Origin: UBA6265 sp964526965
Lineage (GTDB): Bacteria; Chloroflexota; Chloroflexia; Thermomicrobiales; UBA6265
DNA length: 64,000 nucleotides
Direction of reading: 5' to 3'
Assembly (NCBI GenBank): GCA_964526965.1
Contig: CAZGML010000003.1
Location: forward strand, 58,166 to 122,165
The notes beneath the pieces were generated by a model. The model worked only from the letters and a program-made list of their open reading frames with translations. It made no database searches and was not told where the DNA came from. The position numbers and the translations under genes were made by a program. Positions 1-9,611 of this stretch are shown here, one piece after another; within the stretch, counting starts at the first letter, position 1, and every line of letters begins with the position of its first letter.

Positions 1-642
1 TTACGTAGTACGGCGCTCAATCTCCCCGATAACGTCGACGAAATACGTATCTGCCCCGCGAACCAGCAACTGCTCAACGGTCAGCGTGTGAGGTGACGTT
101 ACACCATCTCCTGCCCTGAGCACAGTGCCTTCAACCAATTCGACTTTGCCGCGGAAGAGCCGGCCAGCATCTGCTACAGATACCTGCACAAGGCCCTCGA
201 GCTCGGCCGGGTTGGGGGCAAATGCGGTGAGCGGTCGATCATCGCGCACGAGGTAGACCTCCTGCAGTTCCTGATCCAGGATGCCGGGGATCAGGTCGCC
301 GCTACTGCGTTTGCGCCTGAATACCCATTCGTAGCGGCCTGGATCGATCCGAATGCCGAGCTCCTCTTCCACTTCACGAAAGGCGTCTTCAGGGGTTTCG
401 CCGGAGCCGAGGTGCCCGCCAACGGTCGCATCGAGCGCGAGCGGCCAGGTGTCCTTGAACTTGCCGCGCTGATTCAACAACAGGTACGGGCCATGTTGTC
501 CGTATCCATACACCCATACGTGTACGGCCCGGTGCCAATCACCATCTTTGTGCACCTGCGCGCGTGGTTTTGTGATACCCGTTGGTTCACCTTCTTCAGT
601 AACCACATCGAAGAGTTCTGCCGGATCCTGGGCCTGCTTCAT
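1..642 (-). CDS. NUDIX hydrolase, isopentenyl-diphosphate isomerase-like subgroup
   Basis: A 213-residue NUDIX-fold protein. The Nudix box lies at about residues 76-97 (GGHLGSGETPEDAFRE followed by VEEELGI); the gap between the first Glu and the RE pair is one residue shorter than the textbook pattern. The N-terminal TKPRAQVHKDGDWHRAVHVW block is typical of the YfcD/IPP-isomerase-like NUDIX group, whose members hydrolyse nucleoside-diphosphate-linked substrates or remain uncharacterised. The ATG start has GGGAG about 10 bases upstream, and the stop TAA is the first codon of the window on this strand, so the gene is complete. It lies downstream of nuoN, separated by a strong hairpin, so it is probably a separate unit. 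The substrate cannot be told from sequence; a true isopentenyl isomerase role is not claimed. Confidence 0.85.
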   Translation of the reverse strand: MKQAQDPAELFDVVTEEGEPTGITKPRAQVHKDGDWHRAVHVWVYGYGQHGPYLLLNQRGKFKDTWPLALDATVGGHLGSGETPEDAFREVEEELGIRIDPGRYEWVFRRKRSSGDLIPGILDQELQEVYLVRDDRPLTAFAPNPAELEGLVQVSVADAGRLFRGKVELVEGTVLRAGDGVTSPHTLTVEQLLVRGADTYFVDVIGEIERRTT

Positions 643-665
643 GGTGGCGCTCCCTGCTTAACGCG

Positions 666-693
666 CACGAGCCGGGCAAATGCCCGGCTCGTG
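666..693 (-). terminator. Hairpin terminator after the nuo operon
   Basis: A perfect 13-base inverted repeat (CACGAGCCGGGCA, loop AA, TGCCCGGCTCGTG) lies between the nuoN stop and the NUDIX start. There is no clear U tract on either side, so termination is inferred from stem strength and position at the end of the nuo operon. Confidence 0.6.
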
Positions 694-709
694 TGATGAG
701 GTTTGTCGA

Positions 710-2227
710 TTACTGCCTGAGTGCCGCGGCCGCGGTTCCCCAGCCGTTCGTCCAGTCGTTGGCGAGGTCGATGATCGTGCCGGAGAAGATTCCGAGGACG
801 ATAACGCCCACCACCATGACCAACAGGCCGGCATTGAGCAGCTTCGATGGTACCGGTTCGGTATTCGGAGTGCGTTCGCGCTCCTGGAAATACATCACCG
901 CTACAACGCGCAAGTAGAAGTATGCGGAGATGGCGGATGCGACAACGATGCCAATCGCCAGCCAAAGGAGGCGCGCATCCAGCAGCGCCACAATCACATA
1001 GTACTTGCCGTAAAACCCGATTGTTGGCGGGATTCCCATGAGGCTAACCATGAAGACGGTCATGGCAGCAGCTACCAACGGCGATCGCGAGCCAAGGCCG
1101 GCCATATCTTCCAGTTCCATGCCCTCGCCGCGGTGCTGTACCCACGCCACAACACCGAACGCGCCGATGTTCATAAATGCGTATGCCAGCAGGTAGTACA
1201 TAACCGACGAGATGCTGGTTTGTTCGGCAACACCATCCACCAACCGGTAGGCTGCCACACCGGCGAGCATGTAGCCGGTATGCGCAATCGACGAGTAGGC
1301 CAGCATGCGCTTCACGTTGCGCTGGGAAATGGCCACGATATTACCGAAGAACATGGTGATGAACGCGAGTACAGCGAGCACAATGCGCCAGTCGTCCACC
1401 AGCGGTTCGAGGCCGTGCGCGAGCATACGAACCAGCGCGGCAAATGCAGCCACCTTCGGTACCACCGACATAAAGCCGGTCACCGGGGTCGGGGCGCCGT
1501 CGTAGGCGTCTGGTGTCCAGAAGTGGAACGGAACGACTGCGAGCTTGAAACCAAAGCCAATGATCAGCAGCAACAGTCCGAGGATCAGGCCGGCATGGGC
1601 TCCACTTTCGCCGCTAACAAGGCTGGCGACGGTGGCAGAGATCTCATCGAAGTTGGTTGATGCGGTCGCACCGTAAATCCAGGCGAATCCGAAGATCATG
1701 ATCGCCGTGGCAAACATGCCAAGCAGGGTGTACTTGAGCGCACCTTCAAGGGAGGATGCACGTCGCTTCGCAAAGGCAGTGAGGATATATGTAGCAACGG
1801 AGCTCAACTCGATACCGATGAAGAGCATGATCATGTCGCCGGACGAGGCGGTGAGCATGGCACCGAGGACGGCAAAACTCAGGAGAGTGAAGAACTCACC
1901 GGTGGACATTTGGCCTTCGAGGTATTCGACGTAGCTGGCCGCGATCATGACACTGAGTATTGCAGCGACGAGAATGACCATGTTGAGGAAAACCGAGAGC
2001 CCGTCCAGTCGGAACTGGTCGTGAAAGGTCGATCCGGTTTCACCTGCCTGCCGCAAAACTGCGACGAGTGCCAGCGCAAAGCCGACCAGCGTCACACCGG
2101 AGATCACCGTGAAATGGCGCTCCTTGGGAAGGAATGCATCCAACAGGGACACACCGAACGCCAGGATCAGCACGATGAGCTGGGGCAGTACCATTCCCCA
2201 ATCCGGATTTTCGAGAGTAAATGGCAT
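710..2227 (-). CDS. nuoN: NADH-quinone oxidoreductase subunit N
   Basis: A 505-residue antiporter-like subunit of the membrane arm of respiratory complex I, related to Mrp antiporters and taking part in proton translocation. The protein is almost entirely hydrophobic with about 14 membrane segments. The proton_antipo_M core is visible, including GFGFKLAVVPFHFWTPDAY with the conserved Lys in the broken helix, and KRMLAYSSIAHTGYML. Length matches family norms. The start ATG follows GGAGTCATCTCC. It is the last gene of the nuoABCDHJKLMN operon, 54 bases after nuoM, and a 13-bp hairpin follows its stop. Confidence 0.95.
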   Translation of the reverse strand: MPFTLENPDWGMVLPQLIVLILAFGVSLLDAFLPKERHFTVISGVTLVGFALALVAVLRQAGETGSTFHDQFRLDGLSVFLNMVILVAAILSVMIAASYVEYLEGQMSTGEFFTLLSFAVLGAMLTASSGDMIMLFIGIELSSVATYILTAFAKRRASSLEGALKYTLLGMFATAIMIFGFAWIYGATASTNFDEISATVASLVSGESGAHAGLILGLLLLIIGFGFKLAVVPFHFWTPDAYDGAPTPVTGFMSVVPKVAAFAALVRMLAHGLEPLVDDWRIVLAVLAFITMFFGNIVAISQRNVKRMLAYSSIAHTGYMLAGVAAYRLVDGVAEQTSISSVMYYLLAYAFMNIGAFGVVAWVQHRGEGMELEDMAGLGSRSPLVAAAMTVFMVSLMGIPPTIGFYGKYYVIVALLDARLLWLAIGIVVASAISAYFYLRVVAVMYFQERERTPNTEPVPSKLLNAGLLVMVVGVIVLGIFSGTIIDLANDWTNGWGTAAAALRQ

Positions 2228-2281
2228 GGAGATGACTCCGCATACCGATCCGCATTCGCTGCCGACCGGCGACTACCTTTG

Positions 2282-3991
2282 CTAGCTTCCGATGACGCGC
2301 GCTGCGCCTTCGAGCACGGCAATGAGAGCCGGCTCCATGATTTCAAACAGTGGCTTCGGATACACGCCCACAGCCACGGTCAAGACCGCCAGCGGCACGA
2401 TACACAGAAGCTCACGCGGGGTAAGATCAGGCCATTTGGAGCTGTTGATCTGTCCCGGATGCGTTGGGTATCCCTCTGCATCCGCCCTGGTTCCTTCATG
2501 TGTTTCGGAATGTTCTTCTGCACCAGTTGTATGATCGCCACCGCTCACCGCGAGGTGGGCATCCGGATCGGCATCCTCCTGGGAGAGACCCATCTGCCGC
2601 AGTTCTTCGCGTTCGGCTGCGTTAAGTTCATTGTCCAGCGGATCGGGCGCCTGGCCCCAGGTGCGTCCCCATACCACCCGCTGTGCCATGTAGAGCATGT
2701 ACCAGGCGGCGAAGATCACGACCGAGAAGGAGAAGACGGCTGTCCACGGGTTGTACTTGTAGGCACCGAGTGCCACGAGGAACTCGCCCACAAAGCCGGA
2801 AAGACCCGGCAAACCGATACTGGCGAAAGTGAACAGCATGAAGAAGCCGGCCCACTTCCCGATCGGCGTGGCAAGACCACCAAACGCATCGATGAGGCGT
2901 GTATGGCCGCGTTCATAAATAACACCAACCAGCAAGAAGAGCGCGCCGGTGTTGAACCCGTGGGCAAGCATTACCATCATCGCGCCTTCGAGGCCCTGCA
3001 GGTTCATGACAAAGATACCGAGCGTCACAAAGCCCATATGGCTTACCGATGAGTAGGCAATCAGCTTCTTCAGGTCTGGCTGTACCAGCGCGACAAGTGC
3101 GCCGTAGATGATTCCGATGATTGAGAGCACGATCAGGATCGGCGCCCAGGCATCGCTGCCCTCCGGCAGGAGTGGCAGGTTGAAGCGGAGCAGGCCGTAG
3201 CCGCCCATCTTCAGCATGATGGCCGCCAGGACGACGGAGCCGGCGGTTGGCGACTCCACGTGCGCATCGGGCAACCAGGTATGGAACGGGAAGAGCGGCA
3301 CCTTGATTGCGAAAGCGATAAAGAATGCGCCGAAGGCCCAGAACTGCAGGTTCTCACTAAAGGCGCCAATTACGGCACCATCCTGCAACTCAAGCACGTT
3401 GAGGGTGCGAATTCCGGTTTCCACGTAATACTGGGAGTACAGCGCGATGATACCCACCAGCATGAGCAGTGAGCCAAAGAGCGTGTACAGGAAGAACTTG
3501 ACGGAGGCGTAGATGCGGTTCTGTGATCCCCAGATACCGATGAGCAGCGCCATCGGGATGAGCATGACTTCCCAAAAGATGTAGAAGATGAAGAGATCCA
3601 GCGCCATGAAAACGCCGAGCATACCGGTCTGCAACATCAGGATTGCGATGTAGTACTCGCGCTCGCGCTCACGAACGGTGCCCCAGCTCCAGATCACGGA
3701 AATCAGGCCGATGATCGTCGTCAGCACAACCAACAGGAGGCTGATGCCATCGACGCCCATGAAGTAGCTCACTCCCAGGTCCTCGAGCCACACAACGTGC
3801 TCGGTGAACTGGAAAGTGGCGTCACGCTCAAACTGGAACATCACAACCAGGGACAGCAGCAAGCTGAGCGACGTCGCCACCACTGCGATTTGCTTTGGTA
3901 GATCACTATTACCGCGAGCCATAAACAGGATCGCGAGCGCACCAAGCACTGGCAAATAGGTGATGATGCTTAGAATCGGAAAGCTGTCCAC
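2282..3991 (-). CDS. nuoM: NADH-quinone oxidoreductase subunit M with hydrophilic insert
   Basis: A 569-residue antiporter-like subunit of complex I. Signature blocks include FFIAFAIKVPLFPFHTWLPD and KKLIAYSSVSHMGFVTLGI, with the conserved Lys and Glu/His residues of the proton channel. The GTG start has a GGAGGGGC ribosome site. The protein is longer than typical NuoM (about 500 residues) because a polar segment of about 75 residues, rich in Glu, Asp, His and Gly, sits at roughly residues 447-525 before the last membrane helix. Family identity is certain. The role of the insert is unknown; by topology it should lie on one face of the membrane near the distal end of the pump. Confidence 0.95.
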   Translation of the reverse strand: MDSFPILSIITYLPVLGALAILFMARGNSDLPKQIAVVATSLSLLLSLVVMFQFERDATFQFTEHVVWLEDLGVSYFMGVDGISLLLVVLTTIIGLISVIWSWGTVREREREYYIAILMLQTGMLGVFMALDLFIFYIFWEVMLIPMALLIGIWGSQNRIYASVKFFLYTLFGSLLMLVGIIALYSQYYVETGIRTLNVLELQDGAVIGAFSENLQFWAFGAFFIAFAIKVPLFPFHTWLPDAHVESPTAGSVVLAAIMLKMGGYGLLRFNLPLLPEGSDAWAPILIVLSIIGIIYGALVALVQPDLKKLIAYSSVSHMGFVTLGIFVMNLQGLEGAMMVMLAHGFNTGALFLLVGVIYERGHTRLIDAFGGLATPIGKWAGFFMLFTFASIGLPGLSGFVGEFLVALGAYKYNPWTAVFSFSVVIFAAWYMLYMAQRVVWGRTWGQAPDPLDNELNAAEREELRQMGLSQEDADPDAHLAVSGGDHTTGAEEHSETHEGTRADAEGYPTHPGQINSSKWPDLTPRELLCIVPLAVLTVAVGVYPKPLFEIMEPALIAVLEGAARVIGS

Positions 3992-4047
3992 ACGCCCCTC
4001 CGGGGTTAATCAACCGCATACTCTCAGCGCCATTTGCGCTGCCCTGC

Positions 4048-5967
4048 CTAAAACAGGTTACCGAAAGCCACCAGGAATACACCGAGCAAAACCACCATGC
4101 CTATGGCGATCTGAAGGGCATAGTTACCTACCAGGCCCGTTTGCAACCGGCGTAGCCGCTGGCTGGATGCTGCAAGTCCGTATCCGACACCGTTGACGGT
4201 GCCGTCGATAATTCGCACGTCCACGACCTTCCACAGGAACATCGCAATGTCCTTGAAGGGGTTCACGACGGCTGCCATGAAGAACTCATCGACATACCAC
4301 TTGTTCAACAGGTAGTTGTAAACACCGTTGAACTTCGCCGCCATTTCGGTGGCGCTAATGGTTTTGCGCATGTACGTGAGGTACGCAACCACGATACCGC
4401 CAACAGCGACCACGGTGCTGAGAATAGCAAAGGTCCAGAGCGTGGCCGAGCTTGGATGGTGGATATAGGCATGATCGAATGTTTTCAGCAGGAAGTGGTG
4501 AATAGCGCCATCCTCGGGCGGGAAGCCGACGAAACCAACGAAAACCGATGCAACCGCCAGGATCACCAGAGGTACGGCCATCCAGGCTCCGCTCTCGTGC
4601 GGGTGTACATCCCTGGCGAACCGCTCTTCTCCAAAGAAGACGCGGAACACGAGCCGGAACATGTATAGCGATGTCAGGAATGCGGATACCAGACCGAGAA
4701 TCGCGACGATTTGGCCAATGCTGGAATCGCTGATCCAGGCGCCAACGATGATTTCATCTTTCGACCAGAAACCGGCCAGCGGGACAATACCTGCGTTTGC
4801 AGCGGCACCGATGAGGAAAGTCCAAAAGGTAACGGGCATATGCTTGCGCAGGCCACCCATTTTGCGCATGTCCTGCTCGCCACCCATGCCATGGATCACG
4901 GAACCAGCGCCCAGGAAGAGCAGACCTTTGAAGAAGGCATGCGTCATCAGATGGAAGATCGCGGCGATCCAGACCCCGGTACCTAGCGCGAAGGCCATAA
5001 AGCCAAGCTGTGAGACGGTGGAGTACGCGACAACTTTCTTAATATCGTGTTGCGTGAGCGCGATGCTGGCGCCCATGAATGCGGTAATCGAACCGATAAT
5101 CGCCACAAACAACATGGCGGTTTCGGAACCCATAAAAATCGTGTAGCTGCGGGCCACCAGGTAAATACCGGCGGTCACCATTGTTGCGGCGTGAATAAGT
5201 GCCGAAACAGGGGTCGGGCCTTCCATTGCGTCCGGAAGCCAGACGTGGAGCGGGAACTGGGCAGACTTACCGCAGGCACCGAGGAAGAGCAGAACACCGA
5301 TGGCGGTCATGACGCCGCCGCTAATTCCGAACTCCGAGTAGTTGAGCGCCATCTGGATAATACCGTCGTCGCCATGCAGGTAGATGGTGCCGAACTCCCA
5401 GAAGGTCATCATGATGCCGACACCGAAGGCCAGGTCGCCAACGCGGTTGACGATGAAGGCTTTCTTTGCGGCGTTGTTCGCAGAGCGTCGGACGAAGTAG
5501 TAGCCAATGAGGAAGTAGGAGCAGAGACCAACCGCTTCCCAGAAGATGAAGAGGGTCAGCAGGTTGTCGGCCATTACCAGCATCAACATCGAGAAGATGA
5601 AGAGCGGAATGTAGCTGTAGAAGCGGTAGTAGCCACCCTCGCCGTGCATATACCCGGCGGAGTAGATGCAGACCAGCAAGCCGATACTGGTAACCACAAG
5701 CAACATCACGGCGGTGAGCTGGTCGGCATAAAGGCTCATGGTGATATCGAAGTCACCTGCAGGAATCCAGGTAAAGAGTCGCTGACTCAGGGGTTCTTCG
5801 TTCGTATAAATATCCCGGAACGTAAGGATGGAGAGGATCCACGAACCCAACGCCGCAGGTATGGCGATCCAGTGAGCATTTCCGCGTATTACGGAACGCC
5901 CCCAGAAAATGTTGATCACAAATGCCACCAACGGTAGCAATGGAATCAGATAGAGCAGATCAGCCAT
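4048..5967 (-). CDS. nuoL: NADH-quinone oxidoreductase subunit L
   Basis: A 639-residue distal antiporter-like subunit of complex I, carrying the long lateral helix at its C-terminus. Visible signatures are FIFWEAVGLCSYFLIGYYF, GACGKSAQFPLHVWLPDAME and ALIHAATMVTAGIYLVAR, which hold the conserved Lys and His residues of the proton path. The C-terminal part (about residues 530-639) has the expected amphipathic region followed by an anchor helix. The ATG start follows AGAGGATTTAC. Length and gene position between nuoK and nuoM match the standard operon order. Confidence 0.96.
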   Translation of the reverse strand: MADLLYLIPLLPLVAFVINIFWGRSVIRGNAHWIAIPAALGSWILSILTFRDIYTNEEPLSQRLFTWIPAGDFDITMSLYADQLTAVMLLVVTSIGLLVCIYSAGYMHGEGGYYRFYSYIPLFIFSMLMLVMADNLLTLFIFWEAVGLCSYFLIGYYFVRRSANNAAKKAFIVNRVGDLAFGVGIMMTFWEFGTIYLHGDDGIIQMALNYSEFGISGGVMTAIGVLLFLGACGKSAQFPLHVWLPDAMEGPTPVSALIHAATMVTAGIYLVARSYTIFMGSETAMLFVAIIGSITAFMGASIALTQHDIKKVVAYSTVSQLGFMAFALGTGVWIAAIFHLMTHAFFKGLLFLGAGSVIHGMGGEQDMRKMGGLRKHMPVTFWTFLIGAAANAGIVPLAGFWSKDEIIVGAWISDSSIGQIVAILGLVSAFLTSLYMFRLVFRVFFGEERFARDVHPHESGAWMAVPLVILAVASVFVGFVGFPPEDGAIHHFLLKTFDHAYIHHPSSATLWTFAILSTVVAVGGIVVAYLTYMRKTISATEMAAKFNGVYNYLLNKWYVDEFFMAAVVNPFKDIAMFLWKVVDVRIIDGTVNGVGYGLAASSQRLRRLQTGLVGNYALQIAIGMVVLLGVFLVAFGNLF

Positions 5968-6072
5968 GTAAATCCTCTGCCTGTACTCGGCTGCGCGAAC
6001 GGACTGTTGCGCACAACCGACGCCTCGTAATCACCCCAGGCGATGTTCGGTACACCGCCAGAAACCATTGTG

Positions 6073-6378
6073 TTAGTTCCGCAGCGACTGCATCTGCTCC
6101 GCATCCGGCGCCTTGCCATGGCGAGAGAGAGCGACAATGATCGCCATTGCCACGGCACTCTCTGCGGCAGCTACTGCCAATGCGAAGAGGAAGAATACTT
6201 GTCCGTTGATCGTGGCGGTTTCATGAGCAAACGCCAGGAACGTGATACCCGCCGCAGCCACCATCATTTCTACACACATGAGAATGATGAGAATGTTGCG
6301 CCGGGTCAGCACGCCCATCATTCCGATGATGAACAGTGCTGCACTCACAAACAGAAAGTGATTCGTTGTCAGTTCCAT
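6073..6378 (-). CDS. nuoK: NADH-quinone oxidoreductase subunit K
   Basis: A 101-residue, three-helix membrane subunit of complex I. It has the two buried glutamates typical of NuoK, in LIILMCVEMMVAAAGI and in AVAAAESAVAMAIIVAL. Length matches the family. The ATG start is preceded by GGGGACGTTTGA. It sits 25 bases after nuoJ and about 100 bases before nuoL. Confidence 0.95.
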   Translation of the reverse strand: MELTTNHFLFVSAALFIIGMMGVLTRRNILIILMCVEMMVAAAGITFLAFAHETATINGQVFFLFALAVAAAESAVAMAIIVALSRHGKAPDAEQMQSLRN

Positions 6379-6403
6379 TCAAACGTCCCCAATCCCCAGC
6401 GAA

Positions 6404-7114
6404 CTACTTCGATGTATCGCCCGGATTCTTGTACTCGTCTGCGTCTCGTGTCATCACGATCTTGCGTTCACCTTCCGGCGCAACGTAACGCTCGGCTGGA
6501 ATATCAATTGGCGATTCGAACTTGTGACCCGGAGCAAGCATATCGGTTGAACCACGGGGGTGTCCGAGGCTGGTGGTGGCCACCGATAGTGGGCCTCTGC
6601 GATCCGGCAGGGCAAGGACGACTGCGCCGATAACGCCGACGCCAAGTAGAACGGATGCGATTTCGAGCGGAAGCGCATATTGGCCCAGCAATACCTGGCC
6701 GACCGCCTGGATGTTGCCGCCCATGCTTTCGACCATCTCGTTGGTGTGCGGACCGATGAGCTCCAGGGCCTCCCGGGCCACGATCACCACGCCTACCTCA
6801 GCCAGCAGGATAATGCCAACAATGGCGCTGATATTGCGCTGCAGTGGTGCCCCGAGATAGAAGGAAGGCAGCTTGTTCGGGTCGACCAGCATGATGGTGA
6901 GCAGAATCAGCACCAGTACCGCACCGGTGTAGATGATGACCTGCAAAATGGCCAGGAATTCAGCTGCAAGCATCACGAAGAGTGCGGCGACATTGATGAA
7001 CGTGCCCACAAGCGCAACGGCTGAGTGAACCGGGTTCTCGAACGCCACGACACCAATCGCGGAAATGAGCATGACTGCGGAAAATACTGCAAAGAAGACG
7101 AGTTCCCAGGACAT
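6404..7114 (-). CDS. nuoJ: NADH-quinone oxidoreductase subunit J
   Basis: A 236-residue membrane subunit of complex I with five N-terminal helices (for example NPVHSAVALVGTFINVAALF and AVLVLILLTIMLVDPNKLP) and a polar C-terminal tail of about 75 residues that is longer than in E. coli NuoJ. The start chosen is the ATG of MSWELVFF because AGGAGG lies 10 bases upstream; a longer reading frame would run back into nuoH. Directly upstream is nuoH with a 40-base gap. No nuoI lies between H and J, which is where it normally sits. Confidence 0.93.
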   Translation of the reverse strand: MSWELVFFAVFSAVMLISAIGVVAFENPVHSAVALVGTFINVAALFVMLAAEFLAILQVIIYTGAVLVLILLTIMLVDPNKLPSFYLGAPLQRNISAIVGIILLAEVGVVIVAREALELIGPHTNEMVESMGGNIQAVGQVLLGQYALPLEIASVLLGVGVIGAVVLALPDRRGPLSVATTSLGHPRGSTDMLAPGHKFESPIDIPAERYVAPEGERKIVMTRDADEYKNPGDTSK

Positions 7115-7154
7115 TAACAGGCGCCTCCTGTTGTTGACATCGCGTACATCTTCA

Positions 7155-8198
7155 TCAGAACACCTGCCCATTGCCGACAAGGCGGAAGAATGCGGTCAGC
7201 AAGATATTAACAATCGCCAGCGGCAGCAGGACCTTCCAGGCCATGCCCATAAGCTGGTCGAAGCGGAACCGGGGCAGTGTCGCACGGATCCAGATGAAGA
7301 AGAACATAATCGCAATCGTCTTCAATACCAGCCACATGATGCCGAGCCCCCAGAACTCCTGGGCGCCGGGTCCGCTGGTACCACCAAGGAAGAGCGTGGA
7401 TGCGAAGAGGCTCATAACGATGATGCTGATGTACTCACCGAGGAAGTACAGGGCAAAGCGCATGGCTGAGTACTCGACCATGAAACCGGCCACGAGCTCG
7501 GATTCGGCCTCCGGAAGGTCGAACGGTACGCGGTTTGTCTCCGCCACGGCGGCGATCATAAAGAGGATGAACGCAAGCGGCTGGCTCAGGATGAACCAGT
7601 TACTGATTTCCAGGGGGCCGAGGCTAAACGTCTCGTGCTGCTGGAACATGATCTCATTGAGGCTGAGCGTTCCACTAATTATGAAGATACCCACCAGCGA
7701 GAAGCCGAGGATAAGTTCGTAGGAGATTACCTGCGCTGCGGAGCGAATAGCACCGATGCGGGCGAATCGGTTTCCGGACGACCATCCACCAAGGATGATG
7801 CCGTAGACGCCGATAGCGCCGGCTGCCAGTACGAAGAGGGCACCAACGTTAAGGTCTGCAGGATAGAGGTTGACGCTTGTGCCGAAGATCTCGACCGTGC
7901 CACCCCAGGGGATGACTGCTGCCGAGGTAATGGCACTCACAAAGGTAATGACTGGTGCCACCAGAAAGAGCTTACGATCAGCAGCTGCGGGTACAAGGTC
8001 TTCCTTACCCATCAGCTTCACTGCGTCTGCCAGCGGCTGCAGCAATCCGGCCGGGCCGGTTCGCGTTGGGCCAAGGCGGTCCTGGAAGCGCGCAAGGACC
8101 TTGCGCTCGTACCAGGTGGTGTATGCCATGCTGGTCAGCAGCACAATCATGATGACAAAGGTCACGATAAACGTGATCCAGATTGGTTGGTCACCCAT
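7155..8198 (-). CDS. nuoH: NADH-quinone oxidoreductase subunit H
   Basis: A 347-residue membrane subunit that links the quinone site to the pump modules of complex I. Signature blocks are YERKVLARFQDRLGPTRTGP and AETNRVPFDLPEAESELVAG, plus the C-terminal RATLPRFRFDQLMGMAWK. The start chosen is the ATG of MGDQPIWITF with GAGGCAG upstream; a GTG 60 bases further upstream is also possible but would add a polar leader not seen in the family. It follows nuoD after about 140 bases and precedes nuoJ directly. Confidence 0.94.
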   Translation of the reverse strand: MGDQPIWITFIVTFVIMIVLLTSMAYTTWYERKVLARFQDRLGPTRTGPAGLLQPLADAVKLMGKEDLVPAAADRKLFLVAPVITFVSAITSAAVIPWGGTVEIFGTSVNLYPADLNVGALFVLAAGAIGVYGIILGGWSSGNRFARIGAIRSAAQVISYELILGFSLVGIFIISGTLSLNEIMFQQHETFSLGPLEISNWFILSQPLAFILFMIAAVAETNRVPFDLPEAESELVAGFMVEYSAMRFALYFLGEYISIIVMSLFASTLFLGGTSGPGAQEFWGLGIMWLVLKTIAIMFFFIWIRATLPRFRFDQLMGMAWKVLLPLAIVNILLTAFFRLVGNGQVF

Positions 8199-8339
8199 GT
8201 TCCGGTTTCTGCCTCGTGGTGACAATGGTTGCCCACTGACACCCTTCTCTCCGTCCACCCACGCGTGCGGGCATTACCCGCATCAATGGTACTTCGCTCT
8301 CCGTTTCAGTTCAGGTGCGCATTTCCGGCACCTGCCACC

Positions 8340-9608
8340 CTACCGGTCTACCGAGCCCAGCACGATATCAATGGTGCCGATTAGCGCCACCATATCTGCC
8401 AACATGGCACCCTGTGCCATGTGCGGCAACACCCCCAGGTTCACAAAGTCTGGAGTGCGATAGCGAATGCGGTACGGCATTGAACCACCATCCGATACGA
8501 GGTGGATGCCATACTCGCCCTTGCCGTGCTCAATTGCCTGGTAAACCTCGCCAACCGGGGCGTTGAAGCCCTTAATCACCCAAATAAAGTGACGCTGCAT
8601 ATCTTCTGCAGTGGTGAGGGTACCCATATGAGGCGGCATTACGTACTCGCTCTCATAGGCCATCAGCGGCGAATCGTCCTTCTCGATGTAGTCCAGAGCT
8701 TGCTGAACCAGACTGTGAGCCTGGCGCATCTCTTCTACTCGCACGAGATAGCGATCATAGACATCGCCATACTGTCCGAGTGGCACTTCGAAATCGAGTC
8801 GATCGTAGACCAGGTACGGCTCCGCCTTGCGCACATCGTAGTTAATACCGGACCCGCGCAGGCAGGCTCCGGTGAGTGAGTACGAGATAGCGGCTTCCGG
8901 CGAGATAACGCCGACGCCTTTGGTACGCCCGAGCCAAATCGGGTTTTCGCTGAGGAGGCCAGTGTATTCATTGATTCGATTGGGGAAAACGCGAAGGAAG
9001 TTTCGAATCTGATCGACAAGGCCATCCGGGATATCGCGACTGAATCCGCCAATTTCCATCATGTTGGTGGTCAGTCGAGCACCGCAGAACGTTTCGAAGA
9101 TGTCCATAATCATCTCGCGCTCGCGGAAGGTGTACAGGCTCATGGAAAGCGCACCGATATCGAGCGCGTGTGTTCCGAGCCACACCAGGTGGCTGGCAAT
9201 GCGGCTCAACTCGGTCATAATCACGCGCCAGTACTGGGCGCGCTCGGGTGCTTCCAGGTCGAGCAGCTTTTCCACCGCCAGCACGTAGCCAAGGTTGTTC
9301 TGCGGAGCGCCCGTGTAATCCAGCCGGTCTGTCCACGGGACGATCTGTGCGTAGCGCTTGGTCTCGCTCAGTTTCTCGGTACCGCGGTGCAGGTAACCAA
9401 TAATGGGGTCGCACTCGACAACTGTTTCACCGTCGAGCTTGAGCAGCACGCGCATTACACCGTGGGTGGACGGATGCTGAGGCCCCATGTTGAGCGTCAT
9501 CAGCCGTTCGCCGGAGTCGAGCTCCTGCTCGTCCTCAACCATGAGGGTTCCGGAGTATTCGGTCGTGGTGGATTCCATGACATTGAATTCGGATCTGCTG
9601 GTATCCAT
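8340..9608 (-). CDS. nuoD: NADH-quinone oxidoreductase subunit D
   Basis: A 422-residue 49-kDa-type subunit that forms the quinone-binding pocket together with NuoB. The blocks NMGPQHPSTHGVMRVLLKLD and CDPIIGYLHRGTEK are diagnostic, as is the C-terminal DIVLGSVDR. The ATG start follows GAGGGGTG. Only three bases separate it from nuoC. NuoC and NuoD are separate proteins here, not fused as in E. coli. The N-terminal extension of about 35 polar residues is longer than usual; a later start is possible but lacks a clear ribosome site. Confidence 0.96.
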   Translation of the reverse strand: MDTSRSEFNVMESTTTEYSGTLMVEDEQELDSGERLMTLNMGPQHPSTHGVMRVLLKLDGETVVECDPIIGYLHRGTEKLSETKRYAQIVPWTDRLDYTGAPQNNLGYVLAVEKLLDLEAPERAQYWRVIMTELSRIASHLVWLGTHALDIGALSMSLYTFREREMIMDIFETFCGARLTTNMMEIGGFSRDIPDGLVDQIRNFLRVFPNRINEYTGLLSENPIWLGRTKGVGVISPEAAISYSLTGACLRGSGINYDVRKAEPYLVYDRLDFEVPLGQYGDVYDRYLVRVEEMRQAHSLVQQALDYIEKDDSPLMAYESEYVMPPHMGTLTTAEDMQRHFIWVIKGFNAPVGEVYQAIEHGKGEYGIHLVSDGGSMPYRIRYRTPDFVNLGVLPHMAQGAMLADMVALIGTIDIVLGSVDR

Positions 9609-9611
9609 GGA

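Noticed and set aside
680..1660. A 326-codon plus-strand frame antisense to nuoN
   Set aside because: The product is a polar shadow of a membrane protein and lacks a ribosome site.
1910..3052. A 380-codon plus-strand frame across nuoN and nuoM
   Set aside because: It is antisense to two certain genes, spans their gap, and its product is rich in His, Arg and Gln with no domain.
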